Assembly (NCBI GenBank): GCA_036346405.1
Contig: CM070550.1
Span: forward strand, 13,860,115-13,924,114
Length of the DNA: 64,000 nt
Direction: 5' to 3'
DNA from: Phyllostachys edulis
Taxonomy: Eukaryota; Streptophyta; Magnoliopsida; Poales; Poaceae
In this document: positions 36,001 to 47,700 of the stretch, piece after piece
Numbering within the stretch: position 1 is the first letter of the stretch
Layout: each line of letters starts with the position of its first letter
Notes under the pieces: model-generated
What the model was told of the DNA's origin: nothing
The model's input: only the letters and a program-made list of their open reading frames with translations
Database searches by the model: none
Translations under genes and position numbers: made by a program

Positions 36001-39000
36001 GAAATAAGTAATATAGAAATTAATTAATATCACATACTTATTTGTAAATAATTGACAAAATATGCTTAGTCTCCATCTAAACACCTCAAATTGCAAAGCA
36101 AAAAACAAGGAGGGTGGGCATCAATGATAAGCATACTTTATTGTATTGTCTTTTGCTGCAGATACCAGTATTGGGTTAACAGGGTGAAAATCCAGATCAT
36201 TGACGGGCTGCAAGAAATTGAACATGTTACTGTTAGACAGAGAGTGCTGCAACCCTATTGGGCCTGCGCATCCTATTAAGGCCTAGTGCCTATTTGGTTA
36301 GGATAGACAGATTGATATCTATAAGGCAAGGATCACCGCTGGTTCTGTTTCTATAAACCTGGGTCATCCTTGCCTATATATGTGTAACCTCTTATCTCTG
36401 ATAATCAATCTACTATCGTTGTGCCTAATCCAATCTCACATGGTATCAGTCGCCGGTTCCTCCCGACCCTCTTCCACGCTTAGGCGCGCCTCACAAGCGC
36501 TCTCTCCTCCGCCGATCGCCGCCATGTCGATCACCCCCACCTCCACTTTGCCGATCCGAGGGCGAAGGCCCAGCAGCCGCCGCTGAAGCCTGAGAGCCAG
36601 CGCTGAAGCGAAGGCCTGCTGCCGCTGAAGACGCGCATGACTCTTGAGCCTTGCCGCCGCCAACGGAGGCCGAGGCGCCGCTAGGAGCGTCTCGCCGCGG
36701 ATCGCGAAGCCAGCAGGCAGCTGCCATGGCCGAGGCCATGTATGACCAACCTCGCCCGCCACTGCTCCTCCTCCTCCGCGATGCTCGCTTCTTCATGAAG
36801 CCGCGGTCATCGCTCAACCTCCACTCGCAGCCGCTCGGCGTCCGAGAATATCCGCGACTTTGTACCGATCGTCCTCGATCTCTCCTCCAACCAAGACACC
36901 AGTGGCGCGAACTCTTCCTCCTCGCCTTGGGAAATTTACCCTCGAAGACCATGTCCTCCAAGACGACCCCAACCCGCCTTCCCGGATGGCGCGCATGGAT
37001 TGCGTGGTCAAGTCCTCGATCTACTGCGCTATCTCTCCCGAAGCTATCCGACATGGTGCCCGCTCCCGCTCCACACCCTTCGGTGTGGTGGCCGGGAGTC
37101 ACAGCCTCTGGGAACACAGAGACGCTCTTCACCTCGACGCCGAGTTCCGGACCTTCGCCCGAGGGACCTCTCCACACCGACTATTGCCGACGCCTCAAGG
37201 GCATGGCCGACGCCTCGAGGACCTCGGCGAACACGCCCTCGACCGCACCTCGTCCTCACCTCGCCAGCGGCCTCAACGAGAAGTTTGCCTCCATCGGCCT
37301 TCACCTCCGCTGGCCGCCCTTCCCCACGCGTTCTCGAAGCCTGGAATGACTTCTTCTTTGGAGGAATCGAACCAGCACATCGGCCGCCCACGCCCATCGC
37401 CCCTGGTGGTCACGGCCAGGCTGCGTTCCCTCGGCTTGCTCCCGTCGTCAGAGCAGCAGCTGCCACCGCCTCGGGTTCACCGGCTCGGCGCCCCAACACC
37501 CATGGGGCAAGCAGGCGGCAAGCGGGGGCAACGACCCTCTCCATCACCGGCATCAAGGTGGCTCGGTGGCCATGGTGGCCACAGTGCTTCAGGGCGTGCG
37601 TTCTGCCCTCCTACTCTCCACTCAAGGGCGAGCTCCATACTGATGTATGGACCCCTGTCCTCTCTTGCGCCCATCCCCACCGCCTCTCAACAGCTCCTGC
37701 CCAGACGACTTCCAGCAGACGACGCCTCACGCTTCTTCTCGCTGGTGCTTCAACGCTGGTACTGCTCCACCTCCGGTTTCAACCCTTGGGCAGCCGAGAT
37801 GGAACCACGGACCTCGCCAATCCTTCAACACCATGACGTTACAACAAAGAACAAGAACAGATCGGTACTTGATTCGGGGCCACGTCACACATGACTTCCG
37901 ATGCCGGTAATCTTTCCCACACCTCCTCCCTGTACTGCTCCTCTTCAATTGTTGTCTGCAGAATCTCTTCTTCCTGTTACCTCCATCGGCGCAACCACCT
38001 CCCAGTCACCTTCATCTTAATAATGTCCTTGTATCTCCAAACCTTATTAAGAATCTTATTTCCGTTCGCCAATTCACATCTGACAACAATTGCTTTGTGG
38101 AATTTGACCCGTCTGGTTGTTCTGTGAAGGATCTTCAGTCTCGGACCGAGATCGTCAGCTGCAATAGCTCCGGGCCCCTCTACCCGTTGCGCCTTCCTGC
38201 TGCGGGTGCTCTTCATGCCTCCACCTCCGCGTCCTCAGGCATCGACGTCTCGGCCATCCTGGCCCCGACGCCCTCTCCAGTCTTATGCATGCCTCCTTGA
38301 TTCCACATTGTAATAAAGACACCAGTTCGGTCTGTCATGCGTGTCAACTTGGACGTCATACTCGTCTTCCTTTTCATGTTTCTATGTCCCGAGCAACACA
38401 TAATTTTGATCTAGTTCATTGTGACTTGTGGACCTCTCCTGCTTGCCGGATTTACGGCTACAAATATTACCCGTCATCCTAGATGATTGCTCTCATTATG
38501 TTTGGGCGTTCCTTTGCGCCTCAAATTTGACACCTTTATACTCTCTCTACCTTTTTTGCTTATGTCTCGACCCGGTTTACGCCACCATTAAAGCGATTCA
38601 TATACAATGGTCATGAAGTTCGACAACTCTAGCGCCGACTTTCTTCCTCACCGTGGCGTCCACCTCCGGATGTCATGTCCCTACACCTCTGCTTCAAAAC
38701 GGCAAGGTTTGAACGTATGATTCGCTCTCTGAATAATGTCATTCGCTCCTTGCTCTTTCAGCCTTCTGCTCCGCCTTCCTACTGGGTCGAGGCCTTGCAT
38801 CACGCCACCTATCTCCGCAACCTCCTGCCCTCTAAGACACTTGACCACTCCACACCGCACCAAGCTCTCTTGGCTCGCCCTGCGTTCGATCATCTTCGTG
38901 TCTTTGGTTGCGCTGCTATCCTAACCTCTCCGCCACTCGCCGCCCGTAAGTTGGCCCGCGTTCGCATTGTGCATCTTCCTTGGTTTTTCCGATAATCACA

Positions 39001-42000
39001 AAGGGTACCTGTCTTGACCTTACTTCCAACAGGTCATCATTTCTCGGATGTCATCTTTGATGAACATTGTTTTCCTTTGCGACTCGACCGCCTCTCACAC
39101 TCCTGCAGACCTCTCTTTTTGGATGAACTTACTAATGTCGTCTTCACGCCCATAGGCGGCTCGTTTTTGCATCCCGCAGGTTTGCTCGTGACTTCCTCCT
39201 TCCCGGCGGAGGCGGGGAGCCCGACGCCGCTCTCTCTGCAAGACACCACGTGCGGCCACAGCGACTATGTAGTCCATGCGATGACCCACGTCGGCCACGA
39301 CCATCTGACCATATAAATGCAGACTACCAGACGGCTATGCTCGGCCGGTCGCGGCATCTCCGTATGCTAATTCGCCGTGTACTCCGCCGCGACCGCAATG
39401 ATCGACCAACAGAACAACACAATGGGCCTTGCTCCTGCAGTCTCGACACCGTCTGCTTCCTTCGATTCCATCGCACAAAGACTACGGTGTTGCCCCTATC
39501 CCTCCGGTGGCAAACCAGCACGCCATGACGACTCGTGGCAAGGCGGATATCGCATTCACGCTTCAGATCACGCCTCGTCCCTCTCCCGATCCCAAGACCT
39601 TCAGTAGTGCCTCGCCGACCCTAATTGGCGGTCGGCTATGGAGGAGGAGTATATCGCCTCACTGACAACCACACTGGGAATTGGTGCCACGCTCTGGCGC
39701 CAATGTTGTCTCCGGAAATGGATCTTCAAGCACAAACTCTGCCAATGGATCTTTGGGCGCCACAAGGCACGCCGGGTTCTTCGCGGATTTACTCGGCGAC
39801 TGGCGTTGATTTCGCGAAACCTTCAAATTGCCGGTTGTCAAGAATAAACGATCTGTATGCTCACCCCGCCTTGTCCCGACAATGGCCCATTCACCAACTT
39901 GATGTCAAGAATGCATTTCTTCACGGACGCCTCCGAGACGGTCTATTGCTCACAACCTTCGGATTCGAGGACCCAAATACCGACTTCCGTTTGTCGTCTG
40001 AACAGATCCTCTATGGTGCAAACAGCGCCCCGGGCTGAATAGCCGCTTTCTTCGCTCATCTTCTCACTGGTTTCACAGAGACCAAGTCTGATGCATCGCT
40101 GTTCATCTACAACCGCGGACCTGATACAGTGTACCTGCTCCTTTATGTTGATGACATCGTCCTCACAGCCTCCTCGCCGTCCCTGCTTCGGCGCATAATC
40201 GAGGCTTTGCAGCTCGAGTTTTCTATGAAGGATCTAGGACCGCTTCATCATTTTCTCGGGATGCATGTTCAGCGCCACGGTGACAGACTACTCCTTTCTC
40301 AGCGACAGTATATGCTGGACATTCTTGATCGGGCTGGTATGGCTAACTGCAAACCTTGTAGTACTCCTGTTGACACTAAGCCGAAGGTTCCTGCAGCCTC
40401 TGGTGCTCCTGTCCAGGACCCCAGCGATTTCCGCAGCTTGGCTGGCGCCTTACAATATCTAACTTTCACCAGACCAGATATCTCCTATGCCGTGCAACAA
40501 ATTTGTCTTCACATGCATGATCCTCGCCAACCTCACCTTGTCGCCTCAAACGCATCCTCCCAGATGTTCGGGGCACACTGGATTTGGGACTCGTCCTTGG
40601 TACCGTCTTCACACCGACTTGGTGGTCTACTCGGATGTTGATTGGTGGTTGCCCGGACACGCCGCTTCTACCTCGAGTTATCACGGTCTTCTGGCGATAA
40701 CCTCGTCTCGTGGTCTTCAAGCGCCAACCCACGTTGTCCCGCTCAATACCAAGCGAAATATCGTCACGATGGCCAATCTTGCCGCGGAGGTCACATGGTG
40801 CGTCGATTATTACTTGAACTTCATACGCCTCTTGGCGACGCTTTGTCTCATCGCGACAACATCAAGACGGTCTACATGTCCACCAACCCCGCTTCAAAGA
40901 CCAACGCACTCAAGCACATTGAGATTGATCTCCACTTCGTTCGTGGCGTGTAGCTCTTGGTGACACCAAGGTTCTCGCATGTACCCACCACGTCGCGAAG
41001 ACGCCGACATCTTCACCAAAGGGCTTCCCGCTTCCGTCTTCGATGAGTTCAGGTCCAGTCTCAACGTCACCAAAATTGCCGCTTCGACTGCGGGGGCGTG
41101 TTAGACAAAGAGTGCTGCAACCCTATTGGGCCTGCGCATCCTATTAAGGCCTAGTGCCTATTTGGTTAGGATAGACAGATTGATATCTATAAGGCAAGGA
41201 TCACCGCTGGTTCTGTTTCTATAAACCTGGGTCATCCTTGCCTATATATGTGTAACCTCTTATCTCTGATAATCAATCTACTATCGTTGTGCCTAATCCA
41301 ATCTCACAGTTACAAATAAACTTGAATACACAGGAGGAACAACGTATCTTTAATTATAAGGAGAGGGGGGATTGAGCCTCAGCCCATGATCTCAACCACC
41401 ACAACCATGTGCTTTACCACTAGGCCACATGGGTTGCCCACAAGAAATTAAACATGTTTATTTGCTAATAGAGGGCACATCGGTGGTGATTCGAGAAATT
41501 GAAGGTAAAGAAGAAACTAGTGAGGAATAGAGCAAATGAACTAGTTACCAATTACACAGTTCAATACCCTGTGGTGGTGATTCAAGCAATAGAAGATAAA
41601 GAAGCAACTACTGAAGAATAGAGCACACGAACTTTTAGAACTGTTACCAATTACAAAGTTCAATACCTTGTCAATGCTAGCTACAAGCCTACAAGCAGTT
41701 GGGTGAGAAAATATGAAATTATGAATTGCAGGAGTCTTAACAGGAATCAATCTTACAAAAGTGAATGAGAAGAGCCTTAAGGCCCATACAGCCATAACAG
41801 TAAAAATACTACCATGTATGATGATGGCATGCTCACCTGCATGTGATCATAAAATGTACGGATCACCGGCCGGACAGGGCCTTCTTTGGAGTCTCCTAGC
41901 ATCATCTGCTTAATTTTAGCAACCTGCAAGTGGAAGTGTGATACTGAGTAAAGGTACAGCCTAACAAAGCCGAGCCCGCACTCAAAAACAGAGTAGTAAT

Positions 42001-43036
42001 TCTAATTCAAGCTCACCTCAAAGAATTTAATCGATGTGTCTCCACTCCCAGTTGCAAAATATCTCCCATCAGGACTAAATTTCGCACATCGGGCAACATT
42101 CTACACAATGTAAGAGTAAGCCAATGAACAAAGCATATATTGAAATCTATTACCGACTAGTCTGCCACACCATTATAAGCAGGACCAACTAAATTACAAG
42201 TATCAAGGTACTATGGCAAGTGCAAAGCGTGCAAATGGTACCAGTTGTGCGCTGATAAATTCCTCCTTCGATGTCCGAGCCATATGAATTTCTCGTTTTA
42301 GCTTCTAGCCCCCGCGTATAAGAGTACTCGTGTAGTCGTGTTTAAGTTTAACGAATTATGTTGTTCAGTTGATTTTAGATTTAGTACAGATAAGTGGAAG
42401 GAAATGGATTAAAAGCGAATTCACATAGTGCATTGAGCAAGGGAAAACTAGGATCATGCGCACCTTATGATCGGAGACGTGCCTGGTCTCGTGCTTGGGA
42501 AAGCTCTTGGACGAGCCCCTAACATCCTGCATACTGCACATAACACCAGAGTCACCACTCGCAATCAAATCCATACATGGTCAGCAGCTAAACACAGTTA
42601 ACGAATCGATGCCACAGTCACCAACAACAACAATTGGGCTTACCCGAGATTCACGGCATTGGCGCCGAGCGAGGGCATCAGCCCACCGTATCCAGCGACG
42701 GCGGGGTCGAACGCGGCGGAAGCTCCACCTCCCCTTGCCGCCTCCTCCCGCTCGGCTGCGAGGCCCTGCGAACCAACAGCAGCCAGGGTTTATATCGGGG
42801 CCGAGTAAACCCTGAGGGAGCGTAGAGAGGGGAAGAAGACGGGGAGAGGGGACCTTGGCGACGAGGCGGAGGAGGTTGTTGGGAGGGAAGGGGTCGGCAG
42901 AGGAGGGGGGGAGGGGGGTCATGGTGGCGGCGGCGACGGCGGAGGCGGCCTGCGTGAGATTCTGGTCGCGGAGGTGCGCCACGATGAGAGCGTTCACCTG
43001 CCGCAGCAGCTTCGCCTCCTGCACCGCCGCGTCCAT
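30017..43036 (-). CDS. CSTF50: cleavage stimulation factor subunit 50 (WD40)
   Basis: Thirteen coding exons join at GT/AG sites: 43036-42854, 42765-42644, 42533-42464, 42100-42017, 41923-41837, 36207-36137, 35974-35923, 35816-35759, 35022-34928, 34828-34674, 30625-30517, 30316-30260 and 30172-30017. They total 1299 nt (432 residues; the plant family is about 430). The N-terminus, with ALIVAHLRDQNLTQAAS at 16-32, is the CstF50 dimerisation region. WD40 repeats follow, with repeat ends GDTSIKFFE (145-153), KDNTIKFFD, KDGSLRIWD, KDSSIKLWE, VVIWD and NDRSIRFWK. The protein ends RFWKQTV. CstF binds the GU-rich element downstream of poly(A) sites in the nucleus, and CstF50 bridges it to other processing factors. 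Introns 5 and 10 carry copia elements and intron 8 a Helitron. The frame is intact throughout. Confidence 0.95.
31265..34656 (-). mobile_element. copia element with internal deletions in CstF50 intron 10
   Basis: The LTRs are 31265-31375 and 34551-34656. On the minus strand the 5' LTR (starting TGTTAGATGTTATCTC) is followed by the primer site TGGTATCAGAGC. The flanks GCTGG (31260-31264) and GCCGG (34657-34661) differ at one base. RT pieces are recognisable on the minus strand: WQLAMSEEIVSLECTGTWDL near 33770, ARLVARGFQQ near 33560 and LLYVDDMIIIGDD near 33190, with frame changes. The integrase region is missing, which explains the 3.4 kb size. It lies in the same direction as CstF50, and the LTR end is 17 nt from the exon 10 donor. 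Confidence 0.8.
31928..32775. mobile_element. non-autonomous hAT element nested in the copia element
   Basis: The perfect 8-bp target duplication GCGAAGAT (31920-31927 and 32776-32783) flanks inverted ends CATGCTTATTAAGGC and CATGGTTATTAAGGC. Subterminal repeats of AAGGCGTCGCC in both orientations are present. The interior is GC-rich and repetitive (GGGAA repeats near 32284-32312; a two-copy repeat of about 60 bp at 32345-32450). There is no transposase ORF; the long frames here are low-complexity artefacts. Confidence 0.8.
35190..35506 (-). mobile_element. short non-autonomous Helitron in CstF50 intron 8
   Basis: On the minus strand the unit starts TCTTTACTATTATAAAAG and ends GGCACTTGGCTAG. 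It therefore has the 5' TC and a 3' CTRR end (CTAG), with a palindrome CGTTGCAACG about 20 nt before the end. It is inserted between A and T, the Helitron target rule. The motif CGTTGCAACGCACGGGCA is familiar from many grass Helitrons. There is no coding capacity. Confidence 0.75.
36231..41308 (+). mobile_element. young copia element with near-identical LTRs in CstF50 intron 5
   Basis: The 5' LTR (36231-36440) and 3' LTR (41099-41308) are both 210 bp and differ at one base by my reading (TTAGACAG versus TTAGACAA). A perfect 5-bp duplication GTTAC flanks it (36226-36230 and 41309-41313). The primer site TGGTATCAG follows the 5' LTR, and a GCGGGGGCG tract precedes the 3' LTR. The internal part is related to gag (36860-37350), integrase (about 38290-38480), RT with YVDD (40129-40560) and RNase H (40620-41060). 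Frameshifts and stops, for example TAG after YKYYPSS near 38480, prevent a full polyprotein. It lies antisense to CstF50. Confidence 0.9.
40129..40641 (+). pseudogene. copia reverse transcriptase, C-terminal half
   Basis: The open frame contains LLYVDDIVLTASSPSLLRR, MKDLGPLHHFLGMHV, YMLDILDRAGMANCKPCSTP and LAGALQYLTFTRPDISYAVQ, which are standard blocks of copia RT up to the RNase H junction. The catalytic YVDD is present. Upstream and downstream coding sequence is frameshifted, so this is a remnant of the polyprotein. Confidence 0.85.
41361..41441 (-). mobile_element. tRNA-derived SINE-like fragment
   Basis: The minus strand reads GGGCAACCCATGTGGCCTAG, with an A-box-like TGGCCTAGTGG and, about 45 nt later, a weak B-box-like GGCTCAATCCC. 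This is the layout of a tRNA-related SINE head. No tail or target duplication was identified, so it may be a fragment. Confidence 0.4.
41482..41672. repeat. 91-bp tandem duplication in CstF50 intron 5
   Basis: Two diverged copies start GGTGGTGATTC at 41482 and 41573. Both contain GTTACCAATTACA and TTCAATACC. They are AT-rich and noncoding. Confidence 0.7.
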
Positions 43037-43403
43037 CTCGCTCTCCCTCCGTGCGGCGGATTCGACTCGGCTGTACGCCTGTACGGCGAGTTAGGATTAA
43101 GCTGGACTGGACTGAGAAGCTCTTCTGTTCACAGTTTGGAATGTAGGGCTTGCCGCATTGGAAGGAAACACCGAAATATGAAGAAATTACACGCTACATC
43201 TTCATGTAAAATTTGAACTTCATAAAAACTTTGCTGCAAATAGTGTAATTCCTTTCGAATTCTTTCAAATTTGGCCAATAAAATAGGGCTTGTTTGTCAA
43301 ATAAGGACATGAGGGAGAGAAGTGGCCAGATTTGGGCAGAAATTCCCCCTTGTAACTTATCTTCCCGAATCAGTGATGGATACCAAACTATAGACACTAA
43401 CTA

Positions 43404-43811
43404 GGGCAGCATATCAGGTGCACAAGCATCATTTAGTGCACATATGAAAAACTTTTTGTTTGGGTATCAAATTAGTATAAAAATTAAAAAAAAATTCTAG
43501 ATGTAATTTATGGTGTTTTGTTCCACCCTTTAAAATTTGAAGTTCAAACTCAAAGTATGTTAGAAGATACAAAAAAAGTTTCTTGTGAATAGTAACATTT
43601 GCCTGTTTTTTTTTCAAAGACCATTTGATCTATCATCCGTCAATTTCTCTTTTTGTATCTTCTAACATACTTTGAGTTTGAACTTCAAATTTTAAAGGGT
43701 GGAACAAAACAGCATAAATTACATATAGAATTTTTTATGCTAATTTGATACCCAAACAAAAAGTTTTTTCATATGTGCACCAAATGAGCTTTGTGCACCT
43801 GATATGCAGCC
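43404..43811. mobile_element. long-TIR foldback MITE, Mutator-like
   Basis: The left end GGGCAGCATATCAGG and the inverted right end GGCTGCATATCAGG begin arms of about 150-180 bp sharing CATATGAAAAA and TTGAAGTTCAAACTCAAAG. The flanking nonamers CACTAACTA (43395-43403) and CACTAACCA (43812-43820) agree at 8 of 9 positions. It lies about 370 bp upstream of the CstF50 start codon, so it may fall in or near that promoter. Confidence 0.75.
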
Positions 43812-43820
43812 CACTAACCA

Positions 43821-44712
43821 GAGGCCAAAATGGGTATATGGGTACCATATACAGATCCGAAGTAACGTATAGGACCACTGTATGAACAGTGTTTTAGTGG
43901 GTGTGTGAATAGTATTCGACAGAGGTGTCCTAGTAAATGTGGCAACAAGAAAATATTTACTATAGCAAGAAAATATTGTAGCTGCTGCTATGGACTTCTG
44001 TTTTTTTATCAGAGCGGTGAACATCGTGTGCGAATGCACAACACGGTAGAGCCTCTGTGTTGATACCTGCAGGTGAGATCCATTCCACCGTGTACAACCG
44101 AAAATTGACGGTGCTAGTTTGGAGTTTGGACACCGACCAAACACACAATGTCTAGCGTAATTTGCGCAGACTGATTGATATACCCAATCAACGGCATACA
44201 AGCAATGAACAGAGAGGATCGAACACAATAGCTTTGCTAGATGATTATTATCTGAGTACAAAATGAAAGCTGCAATGTATTCCCCGTTTTGCTATTAATG
44301 TACTTGTCACAAAAATCACCGTAAAGGAATCAGCTGCATGTCTTGGAGAAGGAAACACAAAACGAGCAAATGTGAGATATTTGCTCCTTGTCATTACAAC
44401 CGGTCCCAATCATCCAGCCTCGCTATAATAAGAAGTTTAAAAGAATGAAAAATGAATGCATCTGATGTCTCGTTTATATGTCCATACAAAATACTCTGCC
44501 TAATGCATATTCAGCTTTAGAGGCAAATAATACGAGCCTCTGCATTTTCAAATTACCCTCCAGATAACAGAGTTTGTAAGAACCATTATCTAGCATTAAT
44601 GTCAGCAAGAAATGGAGCTTCAGATGGGTCACTGATGTCGGCATACAGCATTATTGCATTTTTGGTACAACACTTCCAGCATTGCAGGAATCACGTAACG
44701 ATTTCAGCCGAC
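43821..44712. other. intergenic stretch between CstF50 and the carrier gene
   Basis: The part next to 44713 should contain the 3' untranslated region of the carrier gene. A 173-codon minus-strand open frame (43740-44261) shows no motif and no splice context, and is not called. Nothing else was identified. Confidence 0.4.
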
Positions 44713-47700
44713 TCAGACTTCTTCAACTTTTGCACACAAGCGCTCTGGGGAAAAAAGCAGAAGGAAACTACAGTTAGAAAACCCGAAATAGTTTGCGACC
44801 AGATTAGTAAATTGCCAAGAATTAAAAGCCTGATGCCATCTCAAAAAATTAGAGCTTTAGAAAAAGGAAGTTAATACAACTACAAACAACTTTACACGTA
44901 CGAAATAGACTTTTTACTTACGCACAGAATTACCCATTAAACACTGAAATGTCACACCAGTTCAAGAGAAATAAGAAACCAGACCCATTGAAATTTACAT
45001 AATGGTTTTATTCATGAAACACTAGTACCATGTTTTGTGAAAAGGAATGGTTTCTTTTGCAGTGGTCGTGGTCCCACAGATAGACCAGCTTGGTGCAAAC
45101 ACAAAGCAAAGCCATGGCAGCTGATAGCATTTTCTGTTCACATATGCCAATAACCATATCGAGTGCAGCATGCAGCCAATCATCCATAATGTCCTCTCGA
45201 AGGCACTTAGACGAGCTAGGTTTCATGTAAGGTGACTTACAGGGAAAGGCATAGAAGTTCCGCAGTTTCAGTTTGCAGTCGAGTAGTTTGTATTGCACAT
45301 GGGAAATATGGTACAACTGTTGTGGTCGTTGGTTGGATACGGGTCCGAAGACCGAGGGTGGGACATTTGCTCTCATCTAACCGCCAGCAGGGCTTTTCCC
45401 TGTCGAGGTAGCGAGACTCTGAGGCCTGATTAGCCAGGGAGGCGAGGGATCGCCCTCCAAGTTCGGTCGGGACTCTTCCAGACGAACAAGGAGGCTCTAA
45501 TCTTTAGCCAACCGGTTAAGAACTAACTCTGTTTATTTCTTTGCTTGATTGATAATGGATACATGCTATCCCTTTTATAGGGATGACCCGATTTAACCCC
45601 TAAGAAATAATCTATAAGAAAACTTATCTCTAACAATCCAATATAATAATAACTTGCCTAATTAATAGATAATACCAAACACCGAATAGATAGATTCCTA
45701 AATAACAAGTCATGCATAACACCTGTGCTGCTACAGTCACACGCACGCTACGGTACACGCTAGCGGTGCCACACCCCTCGCGGCGAGGTAGCTCGTCCTC
45801 GATCTGCGGTCGTGGCCACGGTTGAAGTCCTTGGTGGCCACATGTTGATGAGAGGGTACGTTGATGACGTCACGTCACGTGGACAAGGATCAACGAAGCT
45901 CCAATGAACAACAATCATGTTGTCGAGTAAGACCTTCTGCTCTTCGTTGTTAGCCTTCAACTTCTCCAAGAGAGATGGTGCGGCACCGGAAGCCATGATG
46001 AGTGGCTCTGATACCAAATGTTGTGGTCGTTGGTTGGATACGGGTCAAAGAACCGAGGGTAGAGCACTCGTCCTCATCTAACCGCTAGCAGGGCTCTTCC
46101 CTGTCGAGGTAGCTGGGCTCTGAGGCCTGATTAGCCAGGGAGACGAGGGATCGCAATACAAGCTCGGCCGGGACTCTTCCCGACGAACAAGAAGGCTCTA
46201 ATCTTTAGCCAACCAGTTAAGAACTAACTTTGTTTATTTCTTTGCTTCCTTGATAATGGATACATGTTATCCCTTTTATATGGACAACCCGACTTGACGC
46301 CTAAGAAATAATCTATAAGGAAACTTATCAATCTAATCTAATCTTTCCAACTATTAAAAATAACATTCCTAATAGATAAGATCATATACTTAATAATAAC
46401 TTGATAGATAAGGAATACCAAAATAACATGTCTAACCAACTATTCTTTATTCTAGGAAACCAATAAGCATGTATGGAAACAAGCTGCTACAGTACCAACG
46501 GGTACTGTTCACGCGCAGCTACAGTACTGCCGTGCTGTTCGCACGTTCGCTACAGCCCCTCGCGCCTTTCTCCATAACATTACACCGCTCGCGGCGAGGC
46601 AGCTCGTCCTCGAGCTGCGGCAGTAGCCACAGTTGAAGTTCTTGGTGGCTCTATGTTGATGAGAGAGTACGATGACGATGTCACATCACGTGGACGAGGA
46701 TCAACGAAGCTTCGATGGACAACAGTCACATTCTGCTCTTCACTGTTAGCCTTCAACTTCTTCAAGAGAGATAGTGCAGCACCGGAAGCCATGGTGAGTG
46801 GCTCTGATACCAAATGTTGTGGTCGTTGGTTGGATACGGGTCCGAGGACCGAGGGTAGGGCACTCGCCCTCATCTAACCGCTAGAAGGGCTCTTCCCTGT
46901 CGAGGTAGCAAGGCTCTAAGACCTAATTAACCAGGGAGGCGAGGGATCACCCTCCAAGTTCGGCCGGGACTCTTCTCGATGAACAAGGAGGCTCTGATCT
47001 TTTAGCCCATGGTTGTCACGGCGTGCTTGGCGACCACGGCGCCTGAGAGGTGCTATGACGCCATGGCGTCCAAGCGGGCGTCTAGTGGTCCTCAAGGCTA
47101 GGTAAGGCGAGCAGAGGGAAGCAGAGTTGCGCTGCTGCAGTCTAGCAGAGGGAGGGAGAAAGGAAGCAAAGGGGTCAAGGGTATCAAATTCAGAGGGAAG
47201 CACCGAAGCAGAGCTGCAGAGGGGGGAAGCAGAGGAAGAAGCAGAAGAAGAGGAGGAAGCAGGGGGCTCGGGAGTGGCGGCAGAGGAAGAAGAAGCAGAG
47301 AAGGAAGCAGGGGGTGGCGACGCGACGAGAGGAGGAGCGGCACACAGAGGGAGTGGCGGCTCGGAGGAGGATTTGAGCAAGGAGTGGCACAAGGAGGGAG
47401 GGAGTAGCGGCGCACAGATGGGAGGGAGTGGTGGCACGGGAGCGAGAGAGGAAGGGAGTGGTGGCGGGAGGGAGGAGGGCGACAGGTGCCCATGAAGCCA
47501 AAGGGCAAGGAGCACTGGAGTGGCAAAGAAGTCATGGAGGAGAAGAGGAGGAGGGAGGGGGCGGAGAAGGGAGATAGAGTACCTGGAGGCCAGCTGCCGG
47601 CACGGTGAGGCGGTCGGAGATGGCCAAGGCGAGGCGAGCCACTATGGCGTCCCCTCCGCACCGCCGTGACACCAAGGCGACGCCGTGATATCCTTGCTTT

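Noticed and set aside
36491..37894. Open frames of 228-344 codons on both strands
   Set aside because: They lie in the gag region of the young copia element. Recognisable gag pieces switch between frames, so the long frames are GC-rich by-products.
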